Source: Streptomyces cynarae (GTDB taxonomy: Bacteria; Actinomycetota; Actinomycetes; Streptomycetales; Streptomycetaceae). From it: 64,000 bases of DNA. Shown piece after piece: positions 1 through 8,102 of the stretch (positions within the stretch are counted from its first letter, which is position 1; each line of letters opens with the position of its first letter). A program made the translations under genes and the position numbers. Where the stretch lies: positions 2,835,001 to 2,899,000 of the forward strand of contig NZ_CP106793.1 of NCBI RefSeq assembly GCF_025642135.1. The letters are read 5' to 3'. The notes under the pieces are model-generated. The model was given only the letters and a program-made list of their open reading frames with translations, made no database searches and was not told where the DNA came from.

Positions 1-30
1 TCTGTCAAGTAACCGGGTATCCTGAAGCCC

Positions 31-486
31 ATGGCCACTCTCCGGAAAACCCCTCGCCCCGACGCCCTGACCCTGGAAGTCGTCGAACTCATCGGCGAGG
101 TGGTGGCCCGCTTCTACGAGGACTACGAGACAGCGGCCGGCGAGCACGCGCTGACCGGCGCACAGGCACGCCTGCTCAGCCTTCTGTCGCTGGAGCCGCT
201 GCCGATGCGCAAGCTGGCCCAGAAACTGAAGTGCGAGCCGTCGAACGTCACCGGCATCGTCGACCGCCTGGAGTCTCGCGGCCTGGTCGAACGCCGCCCG
301 GACCCGGCGGACCGCCGGGTGAAGCTGGCCGCGGCGACGGACGACGGCCGCCGCGTCGCCCGCAGCCTGCGCGAGTCACTGCGCTTCGCGAAAGAGCCCC
401 TGGCGGCGCTCACCGAGGACGAGCGCCATGTGATGCGGGGACTGTTGCAGCGGATGCTGACCTCGGGCACCACTCAGGGACACTGA
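31..486 (+). CDS. MarR-family transcriptional regulator
   Basis: A 151-residue winged-helix regulator of usual MarR length. The recognition part reads MRKLAQKLKCEPSNVT (about residues 58-73) and is followed by the DRLESRGLVERRPDPADRR wing, the most recognisable MarR signature. It should bind DNA as a dimer and respond to a small ligand; target and ligand cannot be read here. It runs convergently toward the sugar-permease operon and is probably not part of it. The ribosome site before ATG 31 is weak, and the upstream region is cut by the window edge, so the start is only likely. Confidence 0.9.
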   Translation: MATLRKTPRPDALTLEVVELIGEVVARFYEDYETAAGEHALTGAQARLLSLLSLEPLPMRKLAQKLKCEPSNVTGIVDRLESRGLVERRPDPADRRVKLAAATDDGRRVARSLRESLRFAKEPLAALTEDERHVMRGLLQRMLTSGTTQGH

Positions 487-545
487 GAACGGGTGGTACC
501 GCAGGCCCTGTCGGCCTCGCGCGCCACCGGGGCGGAAACGGACGA

Positions 546-576
546 GCGGTCCGGTGCACGGAGTGCCCCGGACCGC
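546..576. terminator. Hairpin between convergent genes
   Basis: GCGGTCCGG at 546-554 pairs perfectly with CCGGACCGC at 568-576 across a 13-nt loop. It lies between the MarR stop and the end of the minus-strand permease gene, where a shared terminator is expected. There is no T-tract, as is common in Streptomyces. Confidence 0.5.
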
Positions 577-601
577 CCGGACTGGCAACGTCCCTTACGG
601 A

Positions 602-1624
602 TCAGGTCCTCTTGCGGGCCGTCATGATCCGCTGGACCAGGATGAACACGCACAGCAGCACACCGGTGGCGATCTTCGTCCACCAGGAGCTCAGCGTGCC
701 CTCGAACTGGATGATGCTCTTGATCAGGCCCAGCACCAGCACACCGAACAGGGTTCCCAGCACGTAGCCGGAGCCACCCGTCAGCAGCGTGCCGCCGATC
801 ACGACCGCGGCGATCGCGTCGAGTTCCATGCCGGTGGCGTGCAACGGGTCACCGGACTGGATGTACAGGGTGAACAGGAGACCGGCGAGCGCAGAGCAGA
901 AGCCGCTCACCGTGTACACGGCGATCTTCGTACCGCCCTGCGGGAGACCCATCAGCATGGCCGAGTGCTCGTTGCCGCCGATGGCGTACACCCGGCGCCC
1001 GAAGCGCGTGTAGTGCAGGACGTAGAACGCCACGGCGAGGACGACCAGCGCGACGATCGCACCGATCGACAGGAAGCCCACCCCCAGCGACACCTGCGCA
1101 TCGGCCATGCTGCTCACCGAGGCGTCGCTGATGGAGATCGACTCCTTGCTGATGACCAGGCACAGGCCGCGGAAGAGGAAGAGCCCGGCGAGGGTCACGA
1201 TGAAGGGCTGGATCTCGAAGTTCTGGATCACGTAGCCCATCAGGAACCCACCGAAGGCGCCCACGCCCAGCGCCATGGGGATCACGAGCGGCAGCGGCAC
1301 CCCCTGGCGCTCCACCAGCCAGGCCGTGAACATCGTCGTGAAGCCCATCATCGAGCCGACGGACAGGTCGATGCCGCCGGAGAGGATGACGAAGGTGGCG
1401 CCGACGGCCGCGACCAGCAGATAGCCGTTGTCGATGAACAGGTTCAGGAAGACCTGCGGTTCGGCGAACCCGTAGTACTGGTAGCGGCTCAGGCCGACGC
1501 CGTACATCACGAGGAAGAGCAGTGCCGTCGCCGCTACGGGCAGGCGCTGGTCACCGAGCAGGCGCCGGGCCTTGGACGGAGCACGGCTGTCCGGCGCCGT
1601 GGGGCTCTGGGTGGTCGCGCTCAT
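602..1624 (-). CDS. Sugar ABC transporter permease (second permease, YjfF-like)
   Basis: About 340 residues with many hydrophobic segments, of the RbsC/YjfF inner-membrane permease family. Residues such as ILSGGIDLSVGSMMG and the C-terminal VVIGGTLLTGGSGYVLGT are the family's conserved loops. The start ATG at 1624 overlaps the stop of the preceding permease by one base (TGATG), so the two are translationally coupled. Order is binding protein, double ATPase, permease, permease, as in the E. coli ytfQRT-yjfF galactofuranose importer. The substrate here is therefore probably a galactose or arabinose furanose, but this is inferred from arrangement only. Confidence 0.9.
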   Translation of the reverse strand: MSATTQSPTAPDSRAPSKARRLLGDQRLPVAATALLFLVMYGVGLSRYQYYGFAEPQVFLNLFIDNGYLLVAAVGATFVILSGGIDLSVGSMMGFTTMFTAWLVERQGVPLPLVIPMALGVGAFGGFLMGYVIQNFEIQPFIVTLAGLFLFRGLCLVISKESISISDASVSSMADAQVSLGVGFLSIGAIVALVVLAVAFYVLHYTRFGRRVYAIGGNEHSAMLMGLPQGGTKIAVYTVSGFCSALAGLLFTLYIQSGDPLHATGMELDAIAAVVIGGTLLTGGSGYVLGTLFGVLVLGLIKSIIQFEGTLSSWWTKIATGVLLCVFILVQRIMTARKRT

Positions 1625-2721
1625 CACGACACCTCCATCTTGGGAGCGGCGTCGGCCGCCGCGGCGGTGTCCGCCGGGGCCGCGGCCGGCGTGGCGCTCC
1701 CCTTCCCGCCGAACCTGGCACCGAACAGCCTGGCGCGGAACTTCGGGGACTGCAGCAGGCAGACGACGATGACGACGGCGGCCTTGAAGACCAGGTTGGT
1801 CTGGGTCGGCACACCGATGGTGTAGATCGTGGTGGTCAGGGTCTGGATGACCAGGGCGCCGACCACCGTGCCGCCGACGGAGAACCGGCCGCCCAGGAGC
1901 GAGGTGCCGCCGATCACCACGGCGAGGATCGCGTCGAGTTCGATCCACAGGCCGGCGTTGTTGCCGTCCGCGGCCGAGGTGTTGGAGCTGATCATCAGGC
2001 CCGCGATGCCGGCGCACAGCGCACAGAACACGTACACCATGATCTTGATGCGCCGGGACCTGATGCCCACCAGGCGGCTGGCCTCGGCGTTGCCGCCGAC
2101 CGACTCGACGAGCAGACCGAGTGCCGTGCGGCGGGTCAGCGCGACGGTGACGGCCACGACCACGGCCACCACGAAGATGGAGAACGGCAGCGTCAGCCAG
2201 TAGCCGCCGCCGATCAGCTTGTACGGGTCGCTGTTCACGGTGATGATCTGGCCGCCGCTGATCAGCTGGGCGACACCGCGACCGGCGACCATGATGATCA
2301 GCGTGGCGATGATCGGCTGGATGCCCATCCTGGCTACCAGGAAGCCGTTCCACAGACCGCAGACGACCGCGGCCAGCAGGCCCAGACCCATGGCGAGCAG
2401 CACCCCGGACAGGGCGTTCTGGTCGGCCTGGTGGCTGATGTACGAGCAGGCCAGCGCTCCGGTGATGGCGACCACCGCGCCGACGGAGAGGTCGATGCCT
2501 CCGGTCGCGATGACCAGGGTCATACCGACCGCCACCAGGATCAGGGGCGATCCGAACAGCACGATCGAGACGAGGCTGCCGTACAGGTGGCCGCCCGACA
2601 TCCGGACGGAGAAGAAGTCGGGCGTAAAGGGAACGTTGACGAGCAACAGGAGGACTAGGACCGCCACCGGCCAGAAAAGGTGGTGTTGGGTCAGCGCTCG
2701 CCATCGGGAAGAGGTGGTCAC
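1624..2721 (-). CDS. Sugar ABC transporter permease (first permease, YtfT-like)
   Basis: A 365-residue polytopic membrane protein of the RbsC/YtfT family. It begins with a hydrophobic segment (WPVAVLVLLLLVNVPF) and carries the conserved ATGGIDLSVGAVV loop and VIGGTSLLGGRFSVGG near the C terminus. Start GTG 2721 overlaps the ATPase stop by four bases (GTGA), and its own stop overlaps the next permease start. It should pair with the downstream permease as a heterodimeric membrane channel. The Ala-rich C-terminal tail of about 25 residues looks like unstructured extension. Confidence 0.9.
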   Translation of the reverse strand: MTTSSRWRALTQHHLFWPVAVLVLLLLVNVPFTPDFFSVRMSGGHLYGSLVSIVLFGSPLILVAVGMTLVIATGGIDLSVGAVVAITGALACSYISHQADQNALSGVLLAMGLGLLAAVVCGLWNGFLVARMGIQPIIATLIIMVAGRGVAQLISGGQIITVNSDPYKLIGGGYWLTLPFSIFVVAVVVAVTVALTRRTALGLLVESVGGNAEASRLVGIRSRRIKIMVYVFCALCAGIAGLMISSNTSAADGNNAGLWIELDAILAVVIGGTSLLGGRFSVGGTVVGALVIQTLTTTIYTIGVPTQTNLVFKAAVVIVVCLLQSPKFRARLFGARFGGKGSATPAAAPADTAAAADAAPKMEVS

Positions 2722-4256
2722 TGGTGCTCTCCGCTCGCGATGGTCTCCAGGATCCGGCTGGTCGTGATCTCGGGCCCGTTGGCGATCTGCGCCACCAGCC
2801 GGCGGTCGCGCAGCACTCCGATGGTGTGACTGAGCCGGAGTACCTCCTCCAGCTCGCCCGCGATGTACAGGACGGACATGCCGTCCTCTGAGAGTGAGAC
2901 CACGAGCTTCTGGATCTCAGCCTTCGCGCCGATGTCGATGCCGCGCGTCGGCTCGTCCAGGATCAGCAGCTTCGGCTGGGTGATCAGCCAGCGGGCCAGC
3001 AGCACCTTCTGCTGGTTGCCGCCGCTGAGTTGTCCGACCCGGGCCTCGGGATTGGCGGGGCGGATGTCCAGCGCCTTGATGTACTTGGCGACGAGTTCGT
3101 CGCGCTGCGAGACCGGGATGGGCCGGGTCCAGCCGCGCGCGGCCTGCAGTGCCAGGATGATGTTCTCCCGCACCGTCAGATCGGGCACCAGGCCCTCGGT
3201 CTTGCGGTTCTCGGAACAGAACGCGACGCCGGCGCCGATCGCGTCGTTGGGAGCGCTCATCGACACCTGCTTGCCGCCGATGGACACCTTGCCGCTGTCC
3301 GGCTGGTCGGCGCCGAAGAGCAACCGGGCGAGTTCGGTCCGTCCCGATCCGAGCAGGCCGGCGAGCCCGACCACTTCGCCCTTCTTGATCTCCAGGTCGA
3401 AGGGCGCGATGCCGCCGGTCCTGCCGAGGCCGTCCGCCTGGAGCAGCGTCTCGCCGAGGTCGGAGTGCAGCTGCTGGTCGTGGAGCTCCTCCAGCTGGTC
3501 CAGTGCCTTGCCGAGCATGAGCTGGACGAGGCCGACCTGATCGAGGTCGCGCACCATGTGCTCACCGACGAGGGTGCCGTTGCGCAGCACGGTCATCCGG
3601 TCGCAGACCTCGTAGATCTGGTCGAGGAAGTGCGAGACGAACAGGATCGCGACGCCCTCGCCCTTCAGCCGCCGCATGAGGGCGAACAGTTCGAGGACCT
3701 CGTCCCGGTCGAGGCTGGAGGTCGGCTCGTCGAGGATCAGCACCTTGGTGCCCGGGCCCTCGTCGCCGCTGCCGCCGGTGCCCACCGACCGCACGATCGC
3801 GACCAGTTGCTGCACCGCCAGCGGGTACGAGGACAGGGGAGCGGTGACGTCGATGTCGAGGCCGAGCCGGTCGACGAGCTCTGCCGCCTCCTTGCGCAGC
3901 CGCTTCCACTGGATGCGGCCCATACGGGTCGGTTCGCGCCCGATGAAGATGTTCTCCGCCACCGACAGGTTCGGGCAGAGGTTGACCTCCTGGTAGACCG
4001 TGCTGATGCCGGCCTGCTGTGCCTGCAGCGGGCTGCCGAACCGCACGGACTTCCCGTCCAGCGTGACCGTGCCGCCGTCCAGGGAGTAGACCCCCGTCAG
4101 CACCTTGATGAGGGTGGACTTGCCCGCGCCGTTCTCGCCGATCAGGGCGTGGATCTCGCCGGGGAAGAGCCGGAAGTCGACGTCCGACAGAGCCCGTACC
4201 CCCGGGAACTCTTTGACAATGCCCGTCATTTCCAGGACGGGCCGCGGCTCTGCCAT
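2718..4256 (-). CDS. Sugar ABC transporter double ATPase (RbsA/YtfR-like)
   Basis: About 512 residues with two tandem ABC domains, as in RbsA, MglA and YtfR. Domain 1 has [16 protein letters not shown] and LILDEPTSSLD but a degenerate signature (YPLAVQQLVA). Domain 2 has a non-canonical P-loop (LLGSGRTELARLLFG) with intact LSGGNQQK and [11 protein letters not shown]. This split of complete and incomplete sites is normal for the family. I start at ATG 4256 (MAEPRP) because AGGAG lies about 7 nt upstream; an in-frame ATG at 4271 would place that site inside the gene. It energises the two downstream permeases and overlaps the first by four bases. Confidence 0.93.
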   Translation of the reverse strand: MAEPRPVLEMTGIVKEFPGVRALSDVDFRLFPGEIHALIGENGAGKSTLIKVLTGVYSLDGGTVTLDGKSVRFGSPLQAQQAGISTVYQEVNLCPNLSVAENIFIGREPTRMGRIQWKRLRKEAAELVDRLGLDIDVTAPLSSYPLAVQQLVAIVRSVGTGGSGDEGPGTKVLILDEPTSSLDRDEVLELFALMRRLKGEGVAILFVSHFLDQIYEVCDRMTVLRNGTLVGEHMVRDLDQVGLVQLMLGKALDQLEELHDQQLHSDLGETLLQADGLGRTGGIAPFDLEIKKGEVVGLAGLLGSGRTELARLLFGADQPDSGKVSIGGKQVSMSAPNDAIGAGVAFCSENRKTEGLVPDLTVRENIILALQAARGWTRPIPVSQRDELVAKYIKALDIRPANPEARVGQLSGGNQQKVLLARWLITQPKLLILDEPTRGIDIGAKAEIQKLVVSLSEDGMSVLYIAGELEEVLRLSHTIGVLRDRRLVAQIANGPEITTSRILETIASGEHQ

Positions 4257-4352
4257 GGCAGCGCTCCTCATTGAGACTGGTTCAGGCCCGCAGGGAGCCC
4301 CGTGACCGAGTGCTCGGCCGGACGGAGGCTCCCTGCCGGTGGGCGCGGTCGG

Positions 4353-5357
4353 TCAGTACTTGCGGTTCGGGAGCGCGGCTGCGGCCTGGTCCTGCATGTA
4401 GTCGCCCTCCTTGGTCTTGATCCAGCGCTCGACCTTCTGGCCGTCGTGAACCTGCTTCACGACCTCCATGAGCTGGGGGCCGAGCAGCGGGTTGCACTCG
4501 ACGATGGCGTTGATCTTGCCCTGGGACATGGCCACGAAGCCGTCGTGGACGCCGTCGATCGAGACGATCAGGATGTCCTTGCCGGGCTTCTTGCCCGCCG
4601 CCTCGATGGACTGGATGGCGCCGAGGGCCATGTCGTCGTTGTGCGCGAAGAGCACGTTGACATCCGGGTTGGACTGCAGGAAGGCCGCCATGACCTGCTT
4701 GCCGCCGGCGCGGGTGAAGTCACCGGTCTGGCTGACGACGATCTTCCAGTCGTCCTTGTGCTGCGCGTCCATGACCTCCTTGAAGCCCTTGGCGCGCTCG
4801 ATCGCCGGGGCGGCGCCGGTGGTGCCCTCCAGCTGGGCGATCTTCACCGCACCCTTGTGGCCGGCCTTCTGAAGGACCTTCTCCAGGATCCTCGCGGCGC
4901 GGCGGCCCTCGTCGGTGAAGTCGGAGCCGACCAGGGTCACGTACAAGGAGTCGTCGGAGGTCTCCACCGAGCGGTCGGTGAGGACCACGGGGATCTTCGC
5001 GGCCTTGGCCTCCTTGAGCACCGCGTCCCAGCCGGTGACGACCACCGGCGAGAAGGCGATGACGTCCACCTTCTGCGCGATGTAGCTGCGGATGGCGGAG
5101 ATCTGGTTCTCCTGCTTCTGCTGGGCGTCGGAGAACTTGAGGTTGTAACCCGCCGCCTTGGCCGCGTCCTTCACCGAGGTGGTGTTGGCGCTGCGCCAGC
5201 CGCTTTCGGAACCGACCTGGGAGAAGCCGAGGGTGATCGTCTTTTTGCCGCCCCCGGAGGAACCGGAGGAGCTGTCGTCCGTCTTGGCGCAGGCCGCCAG
5301 GCCGCCCGCGGCCGCCACGCCGACCGCCGCCGTGAGGAAGTTCCTTCTGTTGAGCAT
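4353..5357 (-). CDS. Sugar ABC transporter substrate-binding lipoprotein (YtfQ-like)
   Basis: A 334-residue periplasmic-binding protein of the ribose/galactofuranose type (Peripla_BP_4). The N terminus combines twin arginines (NRRNFLTAA) with a lipobox (GGLAAC), so it is probably exported, possibly by Tat, and lipid-anchored at Cys23. Conserved binding-protein segments include LGFSQVGSESGWR and VLFAHNDDMALGAI. AAAGGAG sits about 6 nt before ATG 5357. The gene is first of the structural importer genes, 97 bp ahead of the ATPase. The 138-bp gap to the repressor gene upstream holds a candidate regulatory repeat. Confidence 0.92.
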   Translation of the reverse strand: MLNRRNFLTAAVGVAAAGGLAACAKTDDSSSGSSGGGKKTITLGFSQVGSESGWRSANTTSVKDAAKAAGYNLKFSDAQQKQENQISAIRSYIAQKVDVIAFSPVVVTGWDAVLKEAKAAKIPVVLTDRSVETSDDSLYVTLVGSDFTDEGRRAARILEKVLQKAGHKGAVKIAQLEGTTGAAPAIERAKGFKEVMDAQHKDDWKIVVSQTGDFTRAGGKQVMAAFLQSNPDVNVLFAHNDDMALGAIQSIEAAGKKPGKDILIVSIDGVHDGFVAMSQGKINAIVECNPLLGPQLMEVVKQVHDGQKVERWIKTKEGDYMQDQAAAALPNRKY

Positions 5358-5436
5358 GTTCTTCTCCTTTGAAGAGCCGACCCGGGAGATTGGACCCGCT
5401 GGTGCTGGAGGGAGTCGGCCGCGGCGCGTCCAACCT

Positions 5437-5461
5437 GTCGATCATTGTTCGAGATATCGAC
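5437..5461. promoter_or_regulatory. Inverted repeat upstream of sugar-binding lipoprotein
   Basis: GTCGAT (5437-5442) and ATCGAC (5456-5461) form an inverted repeat about 80-104 bp upstream of the binding-protein start. Inside it, on the minus strand, lies ATCTCGAACA (5446-5455), also present ahead of the dehydratase gene at 8076-8085. It may be an operator, but the protein that binds it is unknown. Confidence 0.4.
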
Positions 5462-5495
5462 CACGTTTCTGCGTACAGAGCGGCCGATCGGTTGG

Positions 5496-6542
5496 TCAGT
5501 GGTGTACGCCCTCCGTTTGAGCGGCGTACGGGAAAGTGCTGGCGCGGACGACGAGTTGGGGTTCGATCGTGATCCGGGCCGTGGTGGCGGGTGGCCGGCC
5601 CTCGATCAACTCCAGGAGCAGCGCGATGCCTCGCCTGCCCACTGTCGAGAAGTCCTGCCGAACGGTGGTGAGAGGAGGAGCATAGAACTCCGACTCCGGG
5701 ATGTCGTCGAAACCGACCACCGCGACGTCCTGGGGCGTTCGGACCCCCGCCTCACGCAGGGCCCGCAACACCCCCAGTGCCATCTGGTCGTTGGCCACGA
5801 AGACGGCGGTCAGCCCCCGGCGCACCCAGCCGGCCAGTTCCTGGCCTGCGCGGTAACCCGACAGCGGACTCCAGTCCCCGCGCAGCAGCATGGGCGGCTC
5901 GACGCCGGCCGCTTCGAGCGTCGCCCGCCAGCCGGCGGCCCGATCGGCCGCCTCCTGCCAGTCCTCGGGCCCGGCGAGGTGCCAGACCGTGCGGTGGCCG
6001 GCGGCCAGCAGATGACTGGTGGCCAGCGTCGCTCCCAGGTGCTGGTCCACACTGACGCCCGGGATGTCGACGCCCGGCGCGCTGCCCACGACCACCACCG
6101 GGAAGGGGTAACGGAGTTCGGCGAGAGCGTCCACCGCCGACCGCTGCGGAGCGATGGTGACCACTCCTTCCACTCCGCCCTCGCTGAGGTGGTCCATGGC
6201 TTCGGCGAGCGTCTCCATGGTCAGCTTGCGCAGGCTGACCGTCGAGACGAGATACCCCTCGGCGCGCGCCGCCTCCTCGAGTGCGAACAGCGTACTGGCC
6301 GGTCCGTAGAGGGTGGTGTCGGAGGCGACCACACCCAGCGTCCGGGTGCGCCGAGTCACCAGAGCCCGCGCGGAGGAGTTGCGGCGATAGCCCATCTCCT
6401 CGATCGCGCGCAGCACCCTGGCCCGTGTCGCGTCCCGCACGTTGGGGTGGTCCCCCAGCACACGGGACACGGTCTGGTGGGACACACCGGCCACACGCGC
6501 CACGTCCGCCATGGTGGGCGGTCGAACCTCACTGCTTGTCAC
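5496..6542 (-). CDS. LacI-family sugar repressor
   Basis: About 348 residues. The N-terminal HTH is classical LacI (TMADVARVAGVSHQTVSRVLGDHPNV, followed by the hinge region GYRRNSSARALVTRRTRTLGVV). The C-terminal two-thirds is a periplasmic-binding-type effector domain with FVANDQMALGVLRAL and VVGFDDIPES. I place the start at GTG 6542 because AGGGGAGG (6550-6557) lies 7 nt upstream; a GTG at 6548 is too close to that site. It is on the same strand as, and directly ahead of, the sugar importer, so it most likely represses it. A lac-like operator lies about 190 bp upstream, consistent with autoregulation. Confidence 0.93.
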   Translation of the reverse strand: MTSSEVRPPTMADVARVAGVSHQTVSRVLGDHPNVRDATRARVLRAIEEMGYRRNSSARALVTRRTRTLGVVASDTTLYGPASTLFALEEAARAEGYLVSTVSLRKLTMETLAEAMDHLSEGGVEGVVTIAPQRSAVDALAELRYPFPVVVVGSAPGVDIPGVSVDQHLGATLATSHLLAAGHRTVWHLAGPEDWQEAADRAAGWRATLEAAGVEPPMLLRGDWSPLSGYRAGQELAGWVRRGLTAVFVANDQMALGVLRALREAGVRTPQDVAVVGFDDIPESEFYAPPLTTVRQDFSTVGRRGIALLLELIEGRPPATTARITIEPQLVVRASTFPYAAQTEGVHH

Positions 6543-6548
6543 GACCAC

Positions 6549-6986
6549 ACCTCCCCTGACGCCCGTCTGCCGGTAAGTCCTGCGCTGTGGGCGGTCGTCG
6601 CCGTACCGCGGGCTTCACTCCATGGTTCCGGAAAGCCCGACGGCGCTGACCGGAAGGGCGAGTCGGGGCACACTGTGGACACGGTGCTCGGACCCCCCGT
6701 CCTGCGTCGACCGCTGACTGGTGAATGCGGGGGCTATTGTGAGCGCTAACAATTCACGGCGGTCAAGAGGGATGCATCAGATCGTCGTTCACGGTTGAAT
6801 AACGCACCGGGCGGCGGCGCATCCACCCTGGTCCGAGGCCCGGGGCAACCGCGGGCACCGATGCGGAGCGGCGACTCGGCGCCGCCGCAGCGACAGGAAC
6901 ACGCCGCAGCGAGCCCCACCAGGGACGTTCGAGGCGCGAGTGCGTCAGGCAAGCCGTGTCCCGGACATCGGCGTCCAGCCGTCGCC
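6549..6986. other. 438-bp intergenic region
   Basis: Between the LacI-type gene and the end of the SCO2400-like gene. It holds the operator at 6736-6753 and otherwise no open frame with convincing Streptomyces codon use. The long distance to the repressor start leaves room for a long leader or an unseen small RNA; I see no direct sign of one. Confidence 0.5.
6736..6753. promoter_or_regulatory. LacI-type operator
   Basis: ATTGTGAGCGCTAACAAT is an 18-bp palindrome with a single mismatch between half-sites and is strikingly close to the E. coli lac operator. It stands about 195 bp upstream of the LacI-family gene start. The likely reading is an autoregulatory operator of that repressor; it could also act on a distant or divergent promoter. 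Confidence 0.65.
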
Positions 6987-7796
6987 CTACGTGCACCACC
7001 ACAGGAAGCGCGTGCACGTCCGGGACGGCGAGGGATCCGGGTTCGACGTCGTGGGTGCCGCCGTCGGCCTGCTCGTCCCGGCGGGGCGCGTCGCCGTCGG
7101 ACCCTGGGTCGGCGTGACCGGTGAAGCACCCGCGGTCGCCGGCCGGGTGGCCTTGCCGTCGGCGCTCGTGGACGCCGAGGGCGAAGCGGACTTGGAGGCC
7201 GATGCGGACGCCGAGGGGTCCGGGGACGTCGAGCCGGCGCCCTTGCTCGTCGGGCCGTCCAGGGGCCGTGCGGGCCGTGCCGTCTTGTGCGCCTCCGACG
7301 ACGTACCGCCCTCGGCGTTCGTACCCCCCGCCGCCGGGGGCCTGGAGTTGGCGAAGGGCGCGTCGACGCCGAGTTCCGCGAGGCTCAGGCCGCCCGCCGC
7401 GAGGACGAAGCCTGCGGTGATCAGGAGGGTGCGCCGGCGGCGCCGGCGGTGGGCCGCGGCCTTGCGGTCACGACGACTTGCACTGCCACCGCCGACCGGT
7501 CCGGTCGTCTCCTCATCGGCTTCCCGTCCAGGTCCCCGCCGGCGCCCCTGCGCCTGGCGCCTGGCCGCCCGCCCCTGCGGCACACCTCCGTCGCCGTGAC
7601 CGTGCGTGTGCTGGTCCGGGCTGCCGTAGTCCTCGGTGCCGTAGTCCTCGGTGCCGTACGGCTCGACGGCGGCGTCCGGCTGCGGAGACACGTCCGCTTC
7701 CTCCGCATACGCGCGGAGTTCTTCGACTACTGTGCCGCACCCCGGGCATGCGAGGGCGCCATTGAGGTGCCGTCGGCACGGGTGGCAGAAGTCCAT
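6987..7796 (-). CDS. SCO2400-like zinc-ribbon membrane protein
   Basis: A 269-residue protein. Residues 1-22 form a zinc-ribbon-like finger (CHPCRRHLNGALACPGC). An acidic, Glu/Tyr-rich stretch with repeated YGTEDYG follows, then a very basic region, one membrane segment at about residues 128-143 (LLITAGFVLAAGGLSL), and a long Pro/Ser/Thr/Ala-rich exported tail ending FLWWCT. This layout matches a family of unknown function that I recall as SCO2400 in S. coelicolor. A single-pass protein with a cytoplasmic metal finger and a cell-wall-spanning tail is implied. It is divergent from the sugar-acid operon. Confidence 0.75.
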   Translation of the reverse strand: MDFCHPCRRHLNGALACPGCGTVVEELRAYAEEADVSPQPDAAVEPYGTEDYGTEDYGSPDQHTHGHGDGGVPQGRAARRQAQGRRRGPGREADEETTGPVGGGSASRRDRKAAAHRRRRRRTLLITAGFVLAAGGLSLAELGVDAPFANSRPPAAGGTNAEGGTSSEAHKTARPARPLDGPTSKGAGSTSPDPSASASASKSASPSASTSADGKATRPATAGASPVTPTQGPTATRPAGTSRPTAAPTTSNPDPSPSRTCTRFLWWCT

Positions 7797-8017
7797 GACG
7801 CGGGAAGACTAGGTCCCCCCTTGGTGACGTTCCTAGGAGTGCCTGTGAAAGTTGTGTGGGAAACACGCCGTTCCGGCACGGCGACTTGATACGGGCACCC
7901 CACATTCCGCGCCATCTCGCGGCATCCCTCCGGCAACCCCGGCATCCCCGGCCCATCCCCCGATGCCACCACATAACAGGCTCGGGAAAGTATCGAAACC
8001 GTTACTCGTTCGCCCCA

Positions 8018-8047
8018 TTGACACTCCCGCCACGCCAAACTTACTGT
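8018..8047 (+). promoter_or_regulatory. Putative promoter of dehydratase operon
   Basis: TTGACA at 8018-8023 and TACTGT at 8042-8047, spaced 18 bp, fit the principal-sigma consensus. They lie about 55 bp upstream of the dehydratase start. The 8056-8085 motif cluster sits just downstream, where a bound repressor would block transcription. Confidence 0.5.
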
Positions 8048-8055
8048 CTGGCCAG

Positions 8056-8085
8056 CATTTCGAACGAGAGCCGAAATCTCGAACA
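8056..8085. promoter_or_regulatory. Candidate operator cluster ahead of sugar-acid dehydratase
   Basis: CATTTCGAAC (8056-8065) and ATCTCGAACA (8076-8085) are near-direct repeats about two helical turns apart. ATTTCG (8057-8062) and CGAAAT (8072-8077) also form a perfect inverted repeat. Related words occur upstream of four other units in this window. The binding protein is not known; an IclR or LacI regulator is possible. Confidence 0.45.
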
Positions 8086-8102
8086 GCTGAAAGGCGACTT
8101 CC

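Noticed and set aside
602..2704. Long minus-strand frame of about 700 codons through both permease genes
   Set aside because: Only its last part (from ATG 1624) is a real permease; the rest is a shadow of the other permease in another frame and is Arg/Pro-rich.
6795..7124. Small plus-strand frame between operator and SCO2400-like gene
   Set aside because: Arg/Pro/Ala-rich, no ribosome site, and it overlaps a better gene on the other strand.
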